This document shows positions 7,016 to 14,632 of a DNA stretch of 20,377 nt, piece after piece. The position numbers were made by a program, and so were the translations under genes. Location of the stretch: NCBI GenBank assembly GCA_028876585.1, contig JAGWRL010000177.1, forward strand, positions 1-20,377, read 5' to 3'. The stretch comes from Pseudomonadota bacterium. GTDB lineage: Bacteria > Pseudomonadota > Alphaproteobacteria > Rhizobiales > Beijerinckiaceae. Below the pieces are notes generated by a model, which was not told where the DNA came from, did not search any database, and saw nothing but the letters and a program-made list of their open reading frames with translations. How positions within the stretch are numbered: the first letter of the stretch is position 1; each line of letters starts with the position of its first letter.

Positions 7016-7854
7016 TGATGGACGGTTTGGCGATATCGGGTTCGCTGCCCGACGAGCGGGCGCTGCGCGTCGAAGCGCGGCTCGCGCAATCGGCTTTCCT
7101 CGCCGCGCCGCTGCGCCGGCTCGGCTACGACAGCGGCGAAGCCTGGGCCTGGAACAACTACAAGCCGACCGTGCTGGCCTTTGTCGAGGCGCTGCGTCAG
7201 GCGGGGCGCTGCGACCGCGAGGGCGTGGTGCGTTTGCTGGAGGTCGGCGGCGGACGCGGGCCGCAGTTCACGCTTGCGGAGGCCGAGAAGCTTGGCGTCG
7301 CGCTCACCGTCAACGATATCGACGCGCGCGAACTTTCGTTGGCGCCGCCGGGCTTCGCGACCGCCTGTTTCAATATCGCCGACGACGTCGATCCGACGCT
7401 GTTCGGCAAGTTCGACTTCATCTTCTCGCGCATGGTGTTCGAGCATGTCAGGGACGCGCCGCGCGCCTGGCGCAACATCGCCTCGTTGCTCGCGCCCGGC
7501 GGCGTCGCGCTCGCTTATCATCCGACACTCTACTCGCCGCCGTTCATTCTCAATTGGTTGGCGCCGGAAGCCTTCAGCGCGCGTCTGTTGAAGCTGTTCT
7601 TCCCCTGGCGCCATGACGGCGACTATCCGAAATTCCCCGCCCGTTACGAGATGTGTGTCGCCGAGCCGAGCGCGGTGACGCCGAAGTTTCTCAGCTTCGG
7701 CTTCTCGGAGGCGTTGATCGCGCCTTTCTTCGGGCATGGCTACCTCCGTTCGATTCCGCTCGCTCGCGACATCGAGGGCGCGTTGCATGTGTGGGCGGAG
7801 CGGCGCGACATCAGGTGGCTCTCCTCCTACGCCTTCACGCTGGTGCGAAAATAG
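7015..7854 (+). CDS. Class I SAM-dependent methyltransferase
   Basis: A 279-residue cytoplasmic protein with a Rossmann methyltransferase core. Motif I is LLEVGGGRGP (74-83), the acidic residue after the second strand is in VNDIDAREL (Asp101 or Asp103), motif IV is DFIFSRMVFEHV (134-145) and the next helix-strand is LLAPGGVALAYHP. The C-terminal third has aromatic-rich segments (LKLFFPWRHDGDYPKF) that may form the acceptor site. Placed between flippase and glycosyltransferase, it probably methylates a sugar or caps the polysaccharide; this is from context. AGAGGAG (7001-7007) lies 7 bases before ATG 7015; in-frame GTG 7012 and ATG 7018 are alternatives. Confidence 0.8.
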   Translation: MMDGLAISGSLPDERALRVEARLAQSAFLAAPLRRLGYDSGEAWAWNNYKPTVLAFVEALRQAGRCDREGVVRLLEVGGGRGPQFTLAEAEKLGVALTVNDIDARELSLAPPGFATACFNIADDVDPTLFGKFDFIFSRMVFEHVRDAPRAWRNIASLLAPGGVALAYHPTLYSPPFILNWLAPEAFSARLLKLFFPWRHDGDYPKFPARYEMCVAEPSAVTPKFLSFGFSEALIAPFFGHGYLRSIPLARDIEGALHVWAERRDIRWLSSYAFTLVRK

Positions 7855-7886
7855 GCTGTGAATCACCGACAGGATGGCGGCCACAA

Positions 7887-9083
7887 ATGAAATCTTACCC
7901 CGACGTTGTGTTTCGTCCGAGCCCGCCCGTCGTGATGTTCGGTTCGGCGAAGCCGGTGACTTGCGCGGTGATGGACTACGCGCAGCGGCTGCGCGACGCG
8001 ATCGAGGCGCAGCGGCCCGGATTCGTGCGCATCGAGACGATCGAGCCGGAGCGGCCGTTCGCGTTCGTCGCGGCGATCGTCAAGGCGTTGCGCGCCGGCG
8101 CGGTCGCGCATCTGCAAATGCCGATCGAGGGCTGGGGCAACAGCGTCGTGCCGGGCATCGCGCTGTTCCTCGCCCGCGCGCTCACGCGCAAGGGCCGCAT
8201 CGTCGTCACGCTGCACGAATGGACCTCGCTCAACGCGCTGCGCTATCTCTCGATGATCCCCGATCTGCTGGCCACCGACGGCTTCGTGTTCGTGTCGCCG
8301 CGCCAGCGCGACGCGTTCCAGCGCACGCCCTGGGTCAGCGCCGCCGGGAAGGCGCGCGCGCCGGTGATTCCGATCGGCCCCAACATCATGCCGGCGCGGA
8401 TCGACCCGGGTAAAGTTGCAGCCGAGCGGGCGAAGCTGATCGGGGCGGGCGCGACCCGCGCCGATCTCGTCGTCGGCTTTTTCGGCGTGCTCTACGCCAG
8501 CAAGCGGCCCGACTTGCTGCTGCGCGCGACGCGGGCGCTGCACCAGCGCGGCGTCAAGGCGCGGCTGCTGATCTGCGGCGATTTTCTCTGGGACAAACCG
8601 AACGACCGCGCCGCGTTTCTGGCGCTGGCGGGCGAACTCGGCCTGAGCGACTGGCTCGACTTTCGCGGCCGCATCGACGACGAGGGCGATCTGATGGCGA
8701 CGCTCTCGGGCGCGGATGTTTTCCTGCTGCCCTACGCCGACGGCGTCAGCCTGCGGCGCGGCAGTTTTCAGGCGGTGAGCCAACTGGCGCGGCCGCTGGT
8801 GACGACGCTGCCCGAACAGGCCGACGAGTTCGACGCGATGCCGGCGCTCAAGGCCAAGATCGACAGCGTGGCGACGGCGCTCTGCCGCGCCGACGCAAGC
8901 CCGGAGGAGTTCGCCGACGCGCTGGCGCGGATGGCGACGCGGCGGGCGGCGGCTTTCGGCGTGGCGCTGGACTCGATCTGGCGCGAGGCGGCCGGCGCGC
9001 ATCTGGCCTTCTACGACGCGCTCGCCGTCGCGGGCCGCCCGCTATCGCGCCGCGCCGGCGCGATAGGGGCGCCCGCTCAATAG
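7887..9083 (+). CDS. GT4-like glycosyltransferase
   Basis: A 398-residue GT-B fold enzyme. The N-terminal domain (about 13-165) includes AHLQMPIEGWG and VVTLHEWTSLNALR; the C-terminal nucleotide-sugar domain (about 190-370) includes VGFFGVLYASKRPDLLLRA (196-214), LLICGDF and FLLPYADGVSLRRGSFQA (279-296), the form taken by the donor-site motif in a subset of GT4 enzymes, where the first glutamate of the usual E-x7-E is replaced. It would add a sugar to the lipid-linked repeat on the cytoplasmic side. ATG 7887 is preceded by GGATGGCGG. It is 32 bases after the methyltransferase on the same strand and overlaps the convergent sugar transferase by 7 bases. Donor and acceptor unknown. Confidence 0.8.
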   Translation: MKSYPDVVFRPSPPVVMFGSAKPVTCAVMDYAQRLRDAIEAQRPGFVRIETIEPERPFAFVAAIVKALRAGAVAHLQMPIEGWGNSVVPGIALFLARALTRKGRIVVTLHEWTSLNALRYLSMIPDLLATDGFVFVSPRQRDAFQRTPWVSAAGKARAPVIPIGPNIMPARIDPGKVAAERAKLIGAGATRADLVVGFFGVLYASKRPDLLLRATRALHQRGVKARLLICGDFLWDKPNDRAAFLALAGELGLSDWLDFRGRIDDEGDLMATLSGADVFLLPYADGVSLRRGSFQAVSQLARPLVTTLPEQADEFDAMPALKAKIDSVATALCRADASPEEFADALARMATRRAAAFGVALDSIWREAAGAHLAFYDALAVAGRPLSRRAGAIGAPAQ

Positions 9084-10588
9084 GCGTTGTCGGTGCGCAC
9101 CAGCGAAACCGGCGTCATGGCGAGGATGTAGAGGTCCAGCCACAGCGACCAGTTCTCGATGTAATAGAGATCGTGATCGACGCGCGCCTGGATCTTCTCC
9201 TGCGTGTCGGTCTCGCCGCGCCAGCCGTGAATCTGCGCCCAACCCGTGATGCCGGGCTTGACGCGGTGACGGGCGAAATAGCCTTCCACCACCTCGTCGT
9301 ATTTGCGGTCGGCGGCCTTGGCGTGCACGGCGTGCGGGCGCGGGCCGACCAACGAGAGATCGCCCTTGAACACGACGTTGAACACTTGCGGCAACTCGTC
9401 GATCGAGGCCTTGCGGATGAAGCGGCCGACGCGGGTGACGCGCGGATCGCCGCGGGTGACGAGTTGCGAGGCGGTGGCGTCGAGCTTGTCGACATACATC
9501 GAGCGGAACTTGTAGACCTCGACCAGTTCGTTGTTGAAGCCGTAGCGCCGCTGTTTGAACAGCACCGGGCCCTTGGAATCGAGCCGGATCGCCAGCGCCG
9601 TCAGCGCCAGCAGCGGCGATAGCGCGATCAGCGCCAGCACGCCGACGATCTTGTCCATCGCCATCTTGACGAGCACGTCGCGGTCGCCGAGCGGCTTGTC
9701 GAACACATCCAGCATCGGCGTCGCGCCGAGATAGGAATAGGAGCGCGGCCGGAAGCGGATGCGGTTGGCGTGCGCGGCGAGCCGGACGTCGATCGGCAGC
9801 ACCCACAGCTTGCGCAACATTTGCAGGATGCGCTGTTCGGCGGTGATCGGCAGCGCGAACACGGCCAGATCGATGCGCGAATGACGGGCGTATTCGACGA
9901 GTTCGTCGACATTGCCGAGCTTTGAAAAACCTTCGACGGTGGTGGGCGAACGCGCGTCGCCGCGATCGTCGAACACGCCGAGCAGCTTGATCTCGGCCGG
10001 ATCGGCCTTTGAGAGGTCGCGGATGAGATCGCGCGCCAGTTCGCCGCCGCCGACCACCACCACGCGCTTCTGGAACCGGCCGGACACGGCCAGACGATCG
10101 ACGACGAAGGCGAGCGCGAAGCGGGCGATCGCCAACGCGTTGAAGGCGATCAGATACCAGGCGCCGAGCCAGAAGCGCGAAATCACATTGTCGAGCTTGG
10201 CGAAGAACACCACGGCGATGAGGCCGGCGAAGATCACCGTCCAGGCGCCGCTCATGCGGAACAACTGGTTGATCGGGCGCCGCAGCGCGGCCACGCTGTA
10301 GCTCTGCAACAGATGAAACGCGATGCCCGCGATCAGCGCGACGCCGAACGCCAGCAGGAAATAGATCGGCTGCGTGCCGATCTGCTGCACGACATGGGAT
10401 TGATAGAGCGCAATCGCCGTGGCGGAGATCAGGCCGAAGTCGAGCGCCTGGGCGCAGGCGCCCAGCAGAATGCGCGAATAGCGGGGCGCGGCCGGCGCTT
10501 CGGCGGGCGCCGCGGCCGGGTCGAGTGCGGCGGCGGGCTCGGGGACGATTTGGATGTTGCGCAGTTGATCGGCGGAAAACAGCGACAT
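9077..10588 (-). CDS. Polyprenyl-phosphate hexose-1-phosphate transferase (WcaJ/HfsE/ExoY-like initiating enzyme)
   Basis: A 503-residue inner-membrane enzyme that starts repeat-unit synthesis by moving a sugar-1-phosphate onto undecaprenyl phosphate. The N-terminal half has about four membrane segments (roughly 40-64, 75-95, 112-131, 138-163), then a CoA-binding-like Rossmann domain starting KRVVVVGGGELARDL (174-188). A further membrane segment (about 308-334) leads into the catalytic domain: KFRSM (360-364), the Asp-Glu pair in IDELPQ (397-398), SLVGPRP (412-418) and KPGITGW (444-450). Length and layout are typical of the long PHPT group. The start has GAGGCG upstream and is one base from the stop of the preceding glycosyltransferase. 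Whether the sugar is glucose or another hexose is not decidable. Confidence 0.9.
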   Translation of the reverse strand: MSLFSADQLRNIQIVPEPAAALDPAAAPAEAPAAPRYSRILLGACAQALDFGLISATAIALYQSHVVQQIGTQPIYFLLAFGVALIAGIAFHLLQSYSVAALRRPINQLFRMSGAWTVIFAGLIAVVFFAKLDNVISRFWLGAWYLIAFNALAIARFALAFVVDRLAVSGRFQKRVVVVGGGELARDLIRDLSKADPAEIKLLGVFDDRGDARSPTTVEGFSKLGNVDELVEYARHSRIDLAVFALPITAEQRILQMLRKLWVLPIDVRLAAHANRIRFRPRSYSYLGATPMLDVFDKPLGDRDVLVKMAMDKIVGVLALIALSPLLALTALAIRLDSKGPVLFKQRRYGFNNELVEVYKFRSMYVDKLDATASQLVTRGDPRVTRVGRFIRKASIDELPQVFNVVFKGDLSLVGPRPHAVHAKAADRKYDEVVEGYFARHRVKPGITGWAQIHGWRGETDTQEKIQARVDHDLYYIENWSLWLDLYILAMTPVSLVRTDNAY

Positions 10589-10589
10589 A

Positions 10590-11777
10590 TCACGCCTCGT
10601 TGACGAATTGCGCGGCGGCGGCCCGGCGGCCGCGCGGCGAACGAACGTCGGGTTCGCGCAACGCCAGCGCCTCGCGATAGGCGCCGATCACACAATCGGC
10701 CATGTGCTCGACCGAGAACCGCGCCCTGACGTAATCGGCCAGCTCCCTGGCGCGGCGCGCGCGCTCCGGCGCGGGACGGTTCATCTCCGCGACGATGCGG
10801 CGCGCCAGCGCGGCGGGGTCATCGGGCGTCCCCAGCCGGTCGCGGTAGGGGCCGAAAATCTCAGGCACGCCGCCGACGTCGGTGGTCAGCAGCGGGACTT
10901 GCGCCGCGACGGTTTCGAGCACGATGTAAGGCATCGATTCCGCGCGCGAGGGGGCGACCATGATCCGCCCCATCTCGAACGCGCGGCGCACCGGCAGCGG
11001 GCCGGGAAAGCGGACGCGCTCGGCAAGCCCCAGTCGCGCCGCCTGGGCGGTCAGCGCGTCGAGGTCGGGGCCGGAGCCCACGAGCACCGCCGAGGGCGCG
11101 GCGCCGGTCTGACGGCCGACGAGCGCCAGGGCGTCGAGCAGGGTGTCGACGCCTTTGGCGGCGCGCAATTCGCCGACATAGAGAATATCGGCGGCGTCCG
11201 GGGCGGCGGCGACGGGGATGAATTCGGCCGGGCTGAGGCCGTTGACGACGACGCGCGCCAGGCCGGCGCGCACGCCGACATATTGATTGTATTTGCCGCG
11301 GATGTTGTCGCTCTCGAACAGAAACAGATCGGTGCGTCGCGCCATTACGCGCTCGACCTGCATGTAGAGCCGGTGCAGCGCGCTTCCCGGCGCATAGTTG
11401 AAGCTGCCGCCGTGCGGAGTGTAGGCGCGCACCGGCGCGCCGACGAGGCGCGCATAAAGGCCGCCCTTCGAGCCGTGGCCGTGCACGACGTCGGGCCGCG
11501 CCGCCTTGAGGAAGCGCGAGAAGGCGCGCAACGCCGAGAGATCGCGCGGATGCGGATTGCGCGGGATGACCGCGACGCCGACGCCGAGCCGGGGGCCGCC
11601 GGGAATGCGGGCTAGGGCGTCGCGCACGCGCTCGCCGTCGCCCGCCTGGTCGAAGAACAGGCCGACCGCATGGCCGCGCGCGGCCTGCTCGACGGCGAGA
11701 TCGACGACATGACGAAACAATCCGCCAAGCGGCGCGCGAAACACATGAACGATCCGCAACGCGCTCGAACTCGACAC
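10590..11777 (-). CDS. GT4 family glycosyltransferase
   Basis: A 395-residue GT-B glycosyltransferase. The acceptor domain opens with RIVHVFRAPLGGLFRHV (8-24, glycine-rich loop) and has DVVHGHGSKGG (96-106) and AYTPHGGSF (118-126). The donor domain has ILYVGELRAAKGVDTLLDAL (198-217), VLVGSGPD and the E-x7-E motif ESMPYIVLE (Glu280, Glu288) followed by TTDVGGVPEIF. The family transfers sugars with retention; donor unknown. The start is GTG 11777 with GGAGAGG just upstream, and that ribosome binding site lies in one arm of an inverted repeat. One base separates its stop from the initiating transferase, so the two are likely co-translated, with the export lipoprotein gene upstream in the same direction. 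Confidence 0.88.
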   Translation of the reverse strand: MSSSSALRIVHVFRAPLGGLFRHVVDLAVEQAARGHAVGLFFDQAGDGERVRDALARIPGGPRLGVGVAVIPRNPHPRDLSALRAFSRFLKAARPDVVHGHGSKGGLYARLVGAPVRAYTPHGGSFNYAPGSALHRLYMQVERVMARRTDLFLFESDNIRGKYNQYVGVRAGLARVVVNGLSPAEFIPVAAAPDAADILYVGELRAAKGVDTLLDALALVGRQTGAAPSAVLVGSGPDLDALTAQAARLGLAERVRFPGPLPVRRAFEMGRIMVAPSRAESMPYIVLETVAAQVPLLTTDVGGVPEIFGPYRDRLGTPDDPAALARRIVAEMNRPAPERARRARELADYVRARFSVEHMADCVIGAYREALALREPDVRSPRGRRAAAAQFVNEA

Positions 11778-11830
11778 AGACCTCTCCGCGGGAACGCCGG
11801 ACTTTGGTTAAGCGGCGCGCTTCGAGGTCT
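11778..11830 (-). promoter_or_regulatory. Inverted repeat covering a ribosome binding site
   Basis: Read on the minus strand, AGACCTC (11830-11824) is a perfect complement to GAGGTCT (11784-11778), which abuts the GTG start at 11777 and overlaps the GGAGAGG Shine-Dalgarno sequence. Between the arms is a nested perfect hairpin, AAGCG-CGC-CGCTT (11822-11810). If folded in mRNA it would hide the ribosome binding site of the glycosyltransferase. A GGTTAA element (11806-11811) also lies here. A promoter or operator role is an alternative. Confidence 0.45.
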
Positions 11831-11841
11831 AAGACGTTTTC

Positions 11842-12402
11842 CTAAAAGAACCGTTCTCTGACGGTGATCGTGTCGCCGGGACGGATCGCGAACGTCATCG
11901 GCACGCTGGCGGTGGTGGCGCGGCCGTCGATGCTGCGCGTCACGTCGACGCCGCTCTGGTCGCCGCGCGGCGAAAAGCCGCCGGCGATGGCGACCGCCGT
12001 CTGCGCCGTCATGCCGTTGACGAACGGATATTGCCCGGAGCTGCCGACTTCGCCGAGCACGAAAAACGGGCGGAACGCCTCGACCTCGACCGAGACTTTC
12101 GGCTCGCGCAGATAGCCGCCGCGCAGCCGCGCTTCGAGCGTCGAGGCCGCTTCCGCGGTCGTCAGATTTTGCACATGCACCGAGCCGATCAGCGGCATCG
12201 CGATATTGCCGGCGCCGTCGACGTTGAACGAGTTGGTCAGATTCTCCTGGCCGAACACGATGATGCGCACCCGGTCGCCGCTCGACAGCCGATAGGGCGC
12301 GTCGATCGAGGCGCGCATGTCGGCGCCGTAGGGATGTTGCGCGCAACCGCCGAGCGTGAGGAGGACGAGCGCCAAACCTGGCAACATTCGCTTCATCGAC
12401 AT
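11842..12402 (-). CDS. Short Wza/HfsD-type polysaccharide export lipoprotein
   Basis: A 186-residue protein with a lipoprotein signal peptide: basic start MSMKRM, hydrophobic stretch, and lipobox LGGC with Cys20. The poly-export domain begins PYRLSSGDRVRIIVFGQENL and is followed by one SLBB-like domain (FFVLGEVGSSGQYPFVNGMT, then IAGGFSPRGD) ending with IRPGDTITVRERFF. Proteins of this kind build the periplasmic/outer-membrane channel for capsule or exopolysaccharide. It is about half the length of E. coli Wza and has no C-terminal helix for crossing the outer membrane, so a separate outer-membrane partner may be needed. ATG 12402 is preferred; TTG 12420 and ATG 12396 are possible. Divergent from the co-polymerase gene. 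Confidence 0.85.
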   Translation of the reverse strand: MSMKRMLPGLALVLLTLGGCAQHPYGADMRASIDAPYRLSSGDRVRIIVFGQENLTNSFNVDGAGNIAMPLIGSVHVQNLTTAEAASTLEARLRGGYLREPKVSVEVEAFRPFFVLGEVGSSGQYPFVNGMTAQTAVAIAGGFSPRGDQSGVDVTRSIDGRATTASVPMTFAIRPGDTITVRERFF

Positions 12403-12544
12403 ACGACCGCACCGCTTCAACTGACCACGACGTTTTCTAGTCCCGCATGGTTAACGAAACGCTGATGCGGCGGGGAATTAACCGGAAGGCAACCTTGATC
12501 TTTCATAGATCGTTCAGCACGACGAGTGGCGTCAGGAGCGGTCA
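12403..12544. promoter_or_regulatory. Divergent control region between export lipoprotein and co-polymerase
   Basis: A gap of about 140 bases serving both directions. It holds GGTTAA (12449-12454) and TTAACC (12478-12483) in inverted orientation 23 bases apart, and a 5-bp perfect inverted repeat, GATCT-TTCAT-AGATC. TTGATC at 12495-12500 could be a -35 for the co-polymerase, but I find no convincing -10. AGGAG at 12535-12539 is the co-polymerase ribosome binding site. Confidence 0.45.
12497..12511. repeat. Short inverted repeat GATCT-N5-AGATC
   Basis: The arms are perfect over 5 bp with a 5-base spacer, about 34 bases upstream of the co-polymerase ATG in an AT-richer patch. It has the size and position of an operator half-site pair, but it is short and could be chance. 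Confidence 0.3.
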
Positions 12545-14632
12545 ATGGCATGGGGTGACGAGGCGGCGTCGCAGGGTCTCGACCTGCCGCGACTGATCGC
12601 CGCGGTATCCGCGCACAAGCGTTGGATCATCGGGCCGACGCTGGCCGCCTTCGTCTGCGCGCTGGCGTTCGTCGTCGTCACCAAGCCGCGCTACACCGCG
12701 ACCGCCAAGGTCATGCTGGAGAACGGCGACAGCTATTTCACCCGGCCCGAAAAGGCCGGCCCCGACGCCGCCGCCGTGATCGACGACATGACGGTGCTGA
12801 GCGAGGCGGAAGCGGCGAAATCGCCCGACGTCGAGCGCAAGGCGATGGCGAAATTGCCGCCTGAGGATTTGGCCGAATTTTCCAGCGGCGGGCTGTTCTC
12901 GCTGTTGAGCCGCCACCCCGACGTCACCGCCGAGGATCGGCGGCTGGACGCGTTCGGCAAGCGGGTCGAAGTCTATCCGCAGGCGAAGACGCGCGTGCTG
13001 CTGTTCGAATTCACCTCGTCCGACCGCGCGGTCGCGGCGCGCAGCGCCAATGCGCTCGCCGAGGCGTTTCTCGAATCGCAGCAAGGCGCGAAGGATCAGG
13101 AGGCGCGCTCGGCCTCGAAATGGTTGTCGGAACAGATCGACGCGCTGCGCGGCAAGGTCGCCGCCGCGGAAAGCCGGGTCGAGGAATTGCGCGGCAAATC
13201 GGGCCTGCTGGCGAGCGTCAACGGGCTGGCCGTGCCGTCGCAGCAGTTGAGCGAGATCGCCGGCCAGATCGCCGCCGCGCGCGCGGCGGAGGGCGCCGCC
13301 GCCTCCAAAGCGGCCTCGTTGCGGGATCTCGTGCGCGCGGGCCGGCTCGAAGACGTCGCCTCCGTCGCCAACGACGAATCGCTGCGCCGCTACGCGGATT
13401 CGCGCGTCGCCTTGCGCACGCAGATCGCCGAACTCGGCCGCACGCTGCTGCCCGGCCATCCGCGCATGAAGGAGCTTGGCGGCCAGCTCGCCGGCATCGA
13501 TCAGGAAATCCGCGCCGCCGCGATGAAGCGCGTGCGCGGCTTCGAGGAGGACGCGCATATCGCGGCCAATCAGGTGAAAAGTCTGGAGCAGGCGGTGGCC
13601 GACCAGGCCAAGACCGTGACCTCGGGCGACGCCGATCAGGTGAAGCTGCGCGAACTGGAGATCGACGCCAAGACCGCGCGCGATCAACTCGAATCCTACC
13701 TCACCAAATATCGTGAGGCGATCGCCCGCAACGCCGTCAACGCGGTCCCCGCCGACGGCCGCATCATCGCGGTCGCGCGCCCGCCGCTGTCGCCGAGCTT
13801 CCCCAAGACCGGGCCGACGCTGCTGCTGGCGACGCTGGCGGGGCTGTTCGTCAGCCTCGGCCTCGTCGTCGCCAAAATCCTGCTGAGCGAGGGAAACGCC
13901 GTCGTCGCCGCCGCGCGGCCGGCCCCCGCGCCACGCGCGCGCGCCGCCGATCGCGATCTGCCGTTCGGCATCGACCCGTTGCCCGGCGAAGACGAGGCGA
14001 GGCCGCCGGCGGAGGCGCCGCGCGAAGAAAGCGCGCGCGAACGGCAAATCTGGACCGGCGCGGTGGAGACCTTCGTCGATCGACTGGCCGAGACGGGCGA
14101 GGGCGAGGCGCTGGCGCTGATGGTGGCGGGCGAGGGCGCCGCATTGCCGGCGGCGCTGGTGGCGGCGCGGCGGCTGAGCCGGCGCGGCGCGACCGCGCTG
14201 GTTGATCTGGGCCCGAGCCCGGAATGGCTGTCCGATCTGTTCGACCGCGAAGGCGAAGCGGTCGAGCCCGATTTCGGCCTCAGCGACCTCGTCGGACAGC
14301 CGGGGGCGCTGGCGCGCGCGGCGCACCGCGATCTCTCCAGCCCGCTCGTCATCGTGCCCTCGGGGCGCGGCGAATTGACGCCCGACGATCTGGCGCCGGC
14401 GCTGGAGGCGCTGGCCGCCCAATACGCGTTCGTGGTGGTGCATGCGCCCGACTGGCGCGAGCCGCTGGCGACGCACGCCGCGCGGGAAATGGCGGCGATG
14501 ATCGTCGCCGCCCCCGCCGCCGACATCGGCTGGATTGAGCCGCGCGTGCGCGCGGCCTATCGCGAAGAGGGCCTGGCGATCAAGGCGATCGGCGTCGGCC
14601 CGCGCCCGCAGTCGGCCGAGCGCGCGGCCTAA
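12545..14632 (+). CDS. Polysaccharide co-polymerase (Wzc/ExoP/HfsA-like) with degenerate kinase domain
   Basis: A 695-residue inner-membrane protein. A Wzz-type N-terminus (LDLPRLIAAVSAHKRW) leads to membrane segment 1 (about 27-46). A large periplasmic region (47-420) is rich in predicted coiled coil (about 160-220, 330-395) with a GNVR-like QVKLRELEIDAKTARDQLESYL. Then come a proline-rich RPPLSPSFPKTGPT (412-425) and membrane segment 2 (about 424-446). A charged linker precedes a C-terminal domain (about 503-690) laid out like a BY-kinase/MinD fold. Its P-loop reads VAGEGAALPAAL (527-538), lacking the GK[ST] of a Walker A, the second Walker motif reads ALVDLGPSP, and there is no tyrosine cluster at the C-terminus, so catalysis is unlikely. 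Probable role: setting chain length and contacting the export lipoprotein. ATG follows AGGAGCGG. Confidence 0.87.
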   Translation: MAWGDEAASQGLDLPRLIAAVSAHKRWIIGPTLAAFVCALAFVVVTKPRYTATAKVMLENGDSYFTRPEKAGPDAAAVIDDMTVLSEAEAAKSPDVERKAMAKLPPEDLAEFSSGGLFSLLSRHPDVTAEDRRLDAFGKRVEVYPQAKTRVLLFEFTSSDRAVAARSANALAEAFLESQQGAKDQEARSASKWLSEQIDALRGKVAAAESRVEELRGKSGLLASVNGLAVPSQQLSEIAGQIAAARAAEGAAASKAASLRDLVRAGRLEDVASVANDESLRRYADSRVALRTQIAELGRTLLPGHPRMKELGGQLAGIDQEIRAAAMKRVRGFEEDAHIAANQVKSLEQAVADQAKTVTSGDADQVKLRELEIDAKTARDQLESYLTKYREAIARNAVNAVPADGRIIAVARPPLSPSFPKTGPTLLLATLAGLFVSLGLVVAKILLSEGNAVVAAARPAPAPRARAADRDLPFGIDPLPGEDEARPPAEAPREESARERQIWTGAVETFVDRLAETGEGEALALMVAGEGAALPAALVAARRLSRRGATALVDLGPSPEWLSDLFDREGEAVEPDFGLSDLVGQPGALARAAHRDLSSPLVIVPSGRGELTPDDLAPALEALAAQYAFVVVHAPDWREPLATHAAREMAAMIVAAPAADIGWIEPRVRAAYREEGLAIKAIGVGPRPQSAERAA

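Noticed and set aside
7653..7886. Upstream extension of the GT4-like gene to 7653
   Set aside because: It would lie inside the methyltransferase gene; ATG 7887 has a ribosome binding site and gives a normal family length.
12542..14476. Minus-strand open frame of 644 codons opposite the co-polymerase
   Set aside because: Arginine- and glycine-rich with no motif; the plus strand has both membrane segments and the coiled coil of a co-polymerase and a good ribosome binding site.
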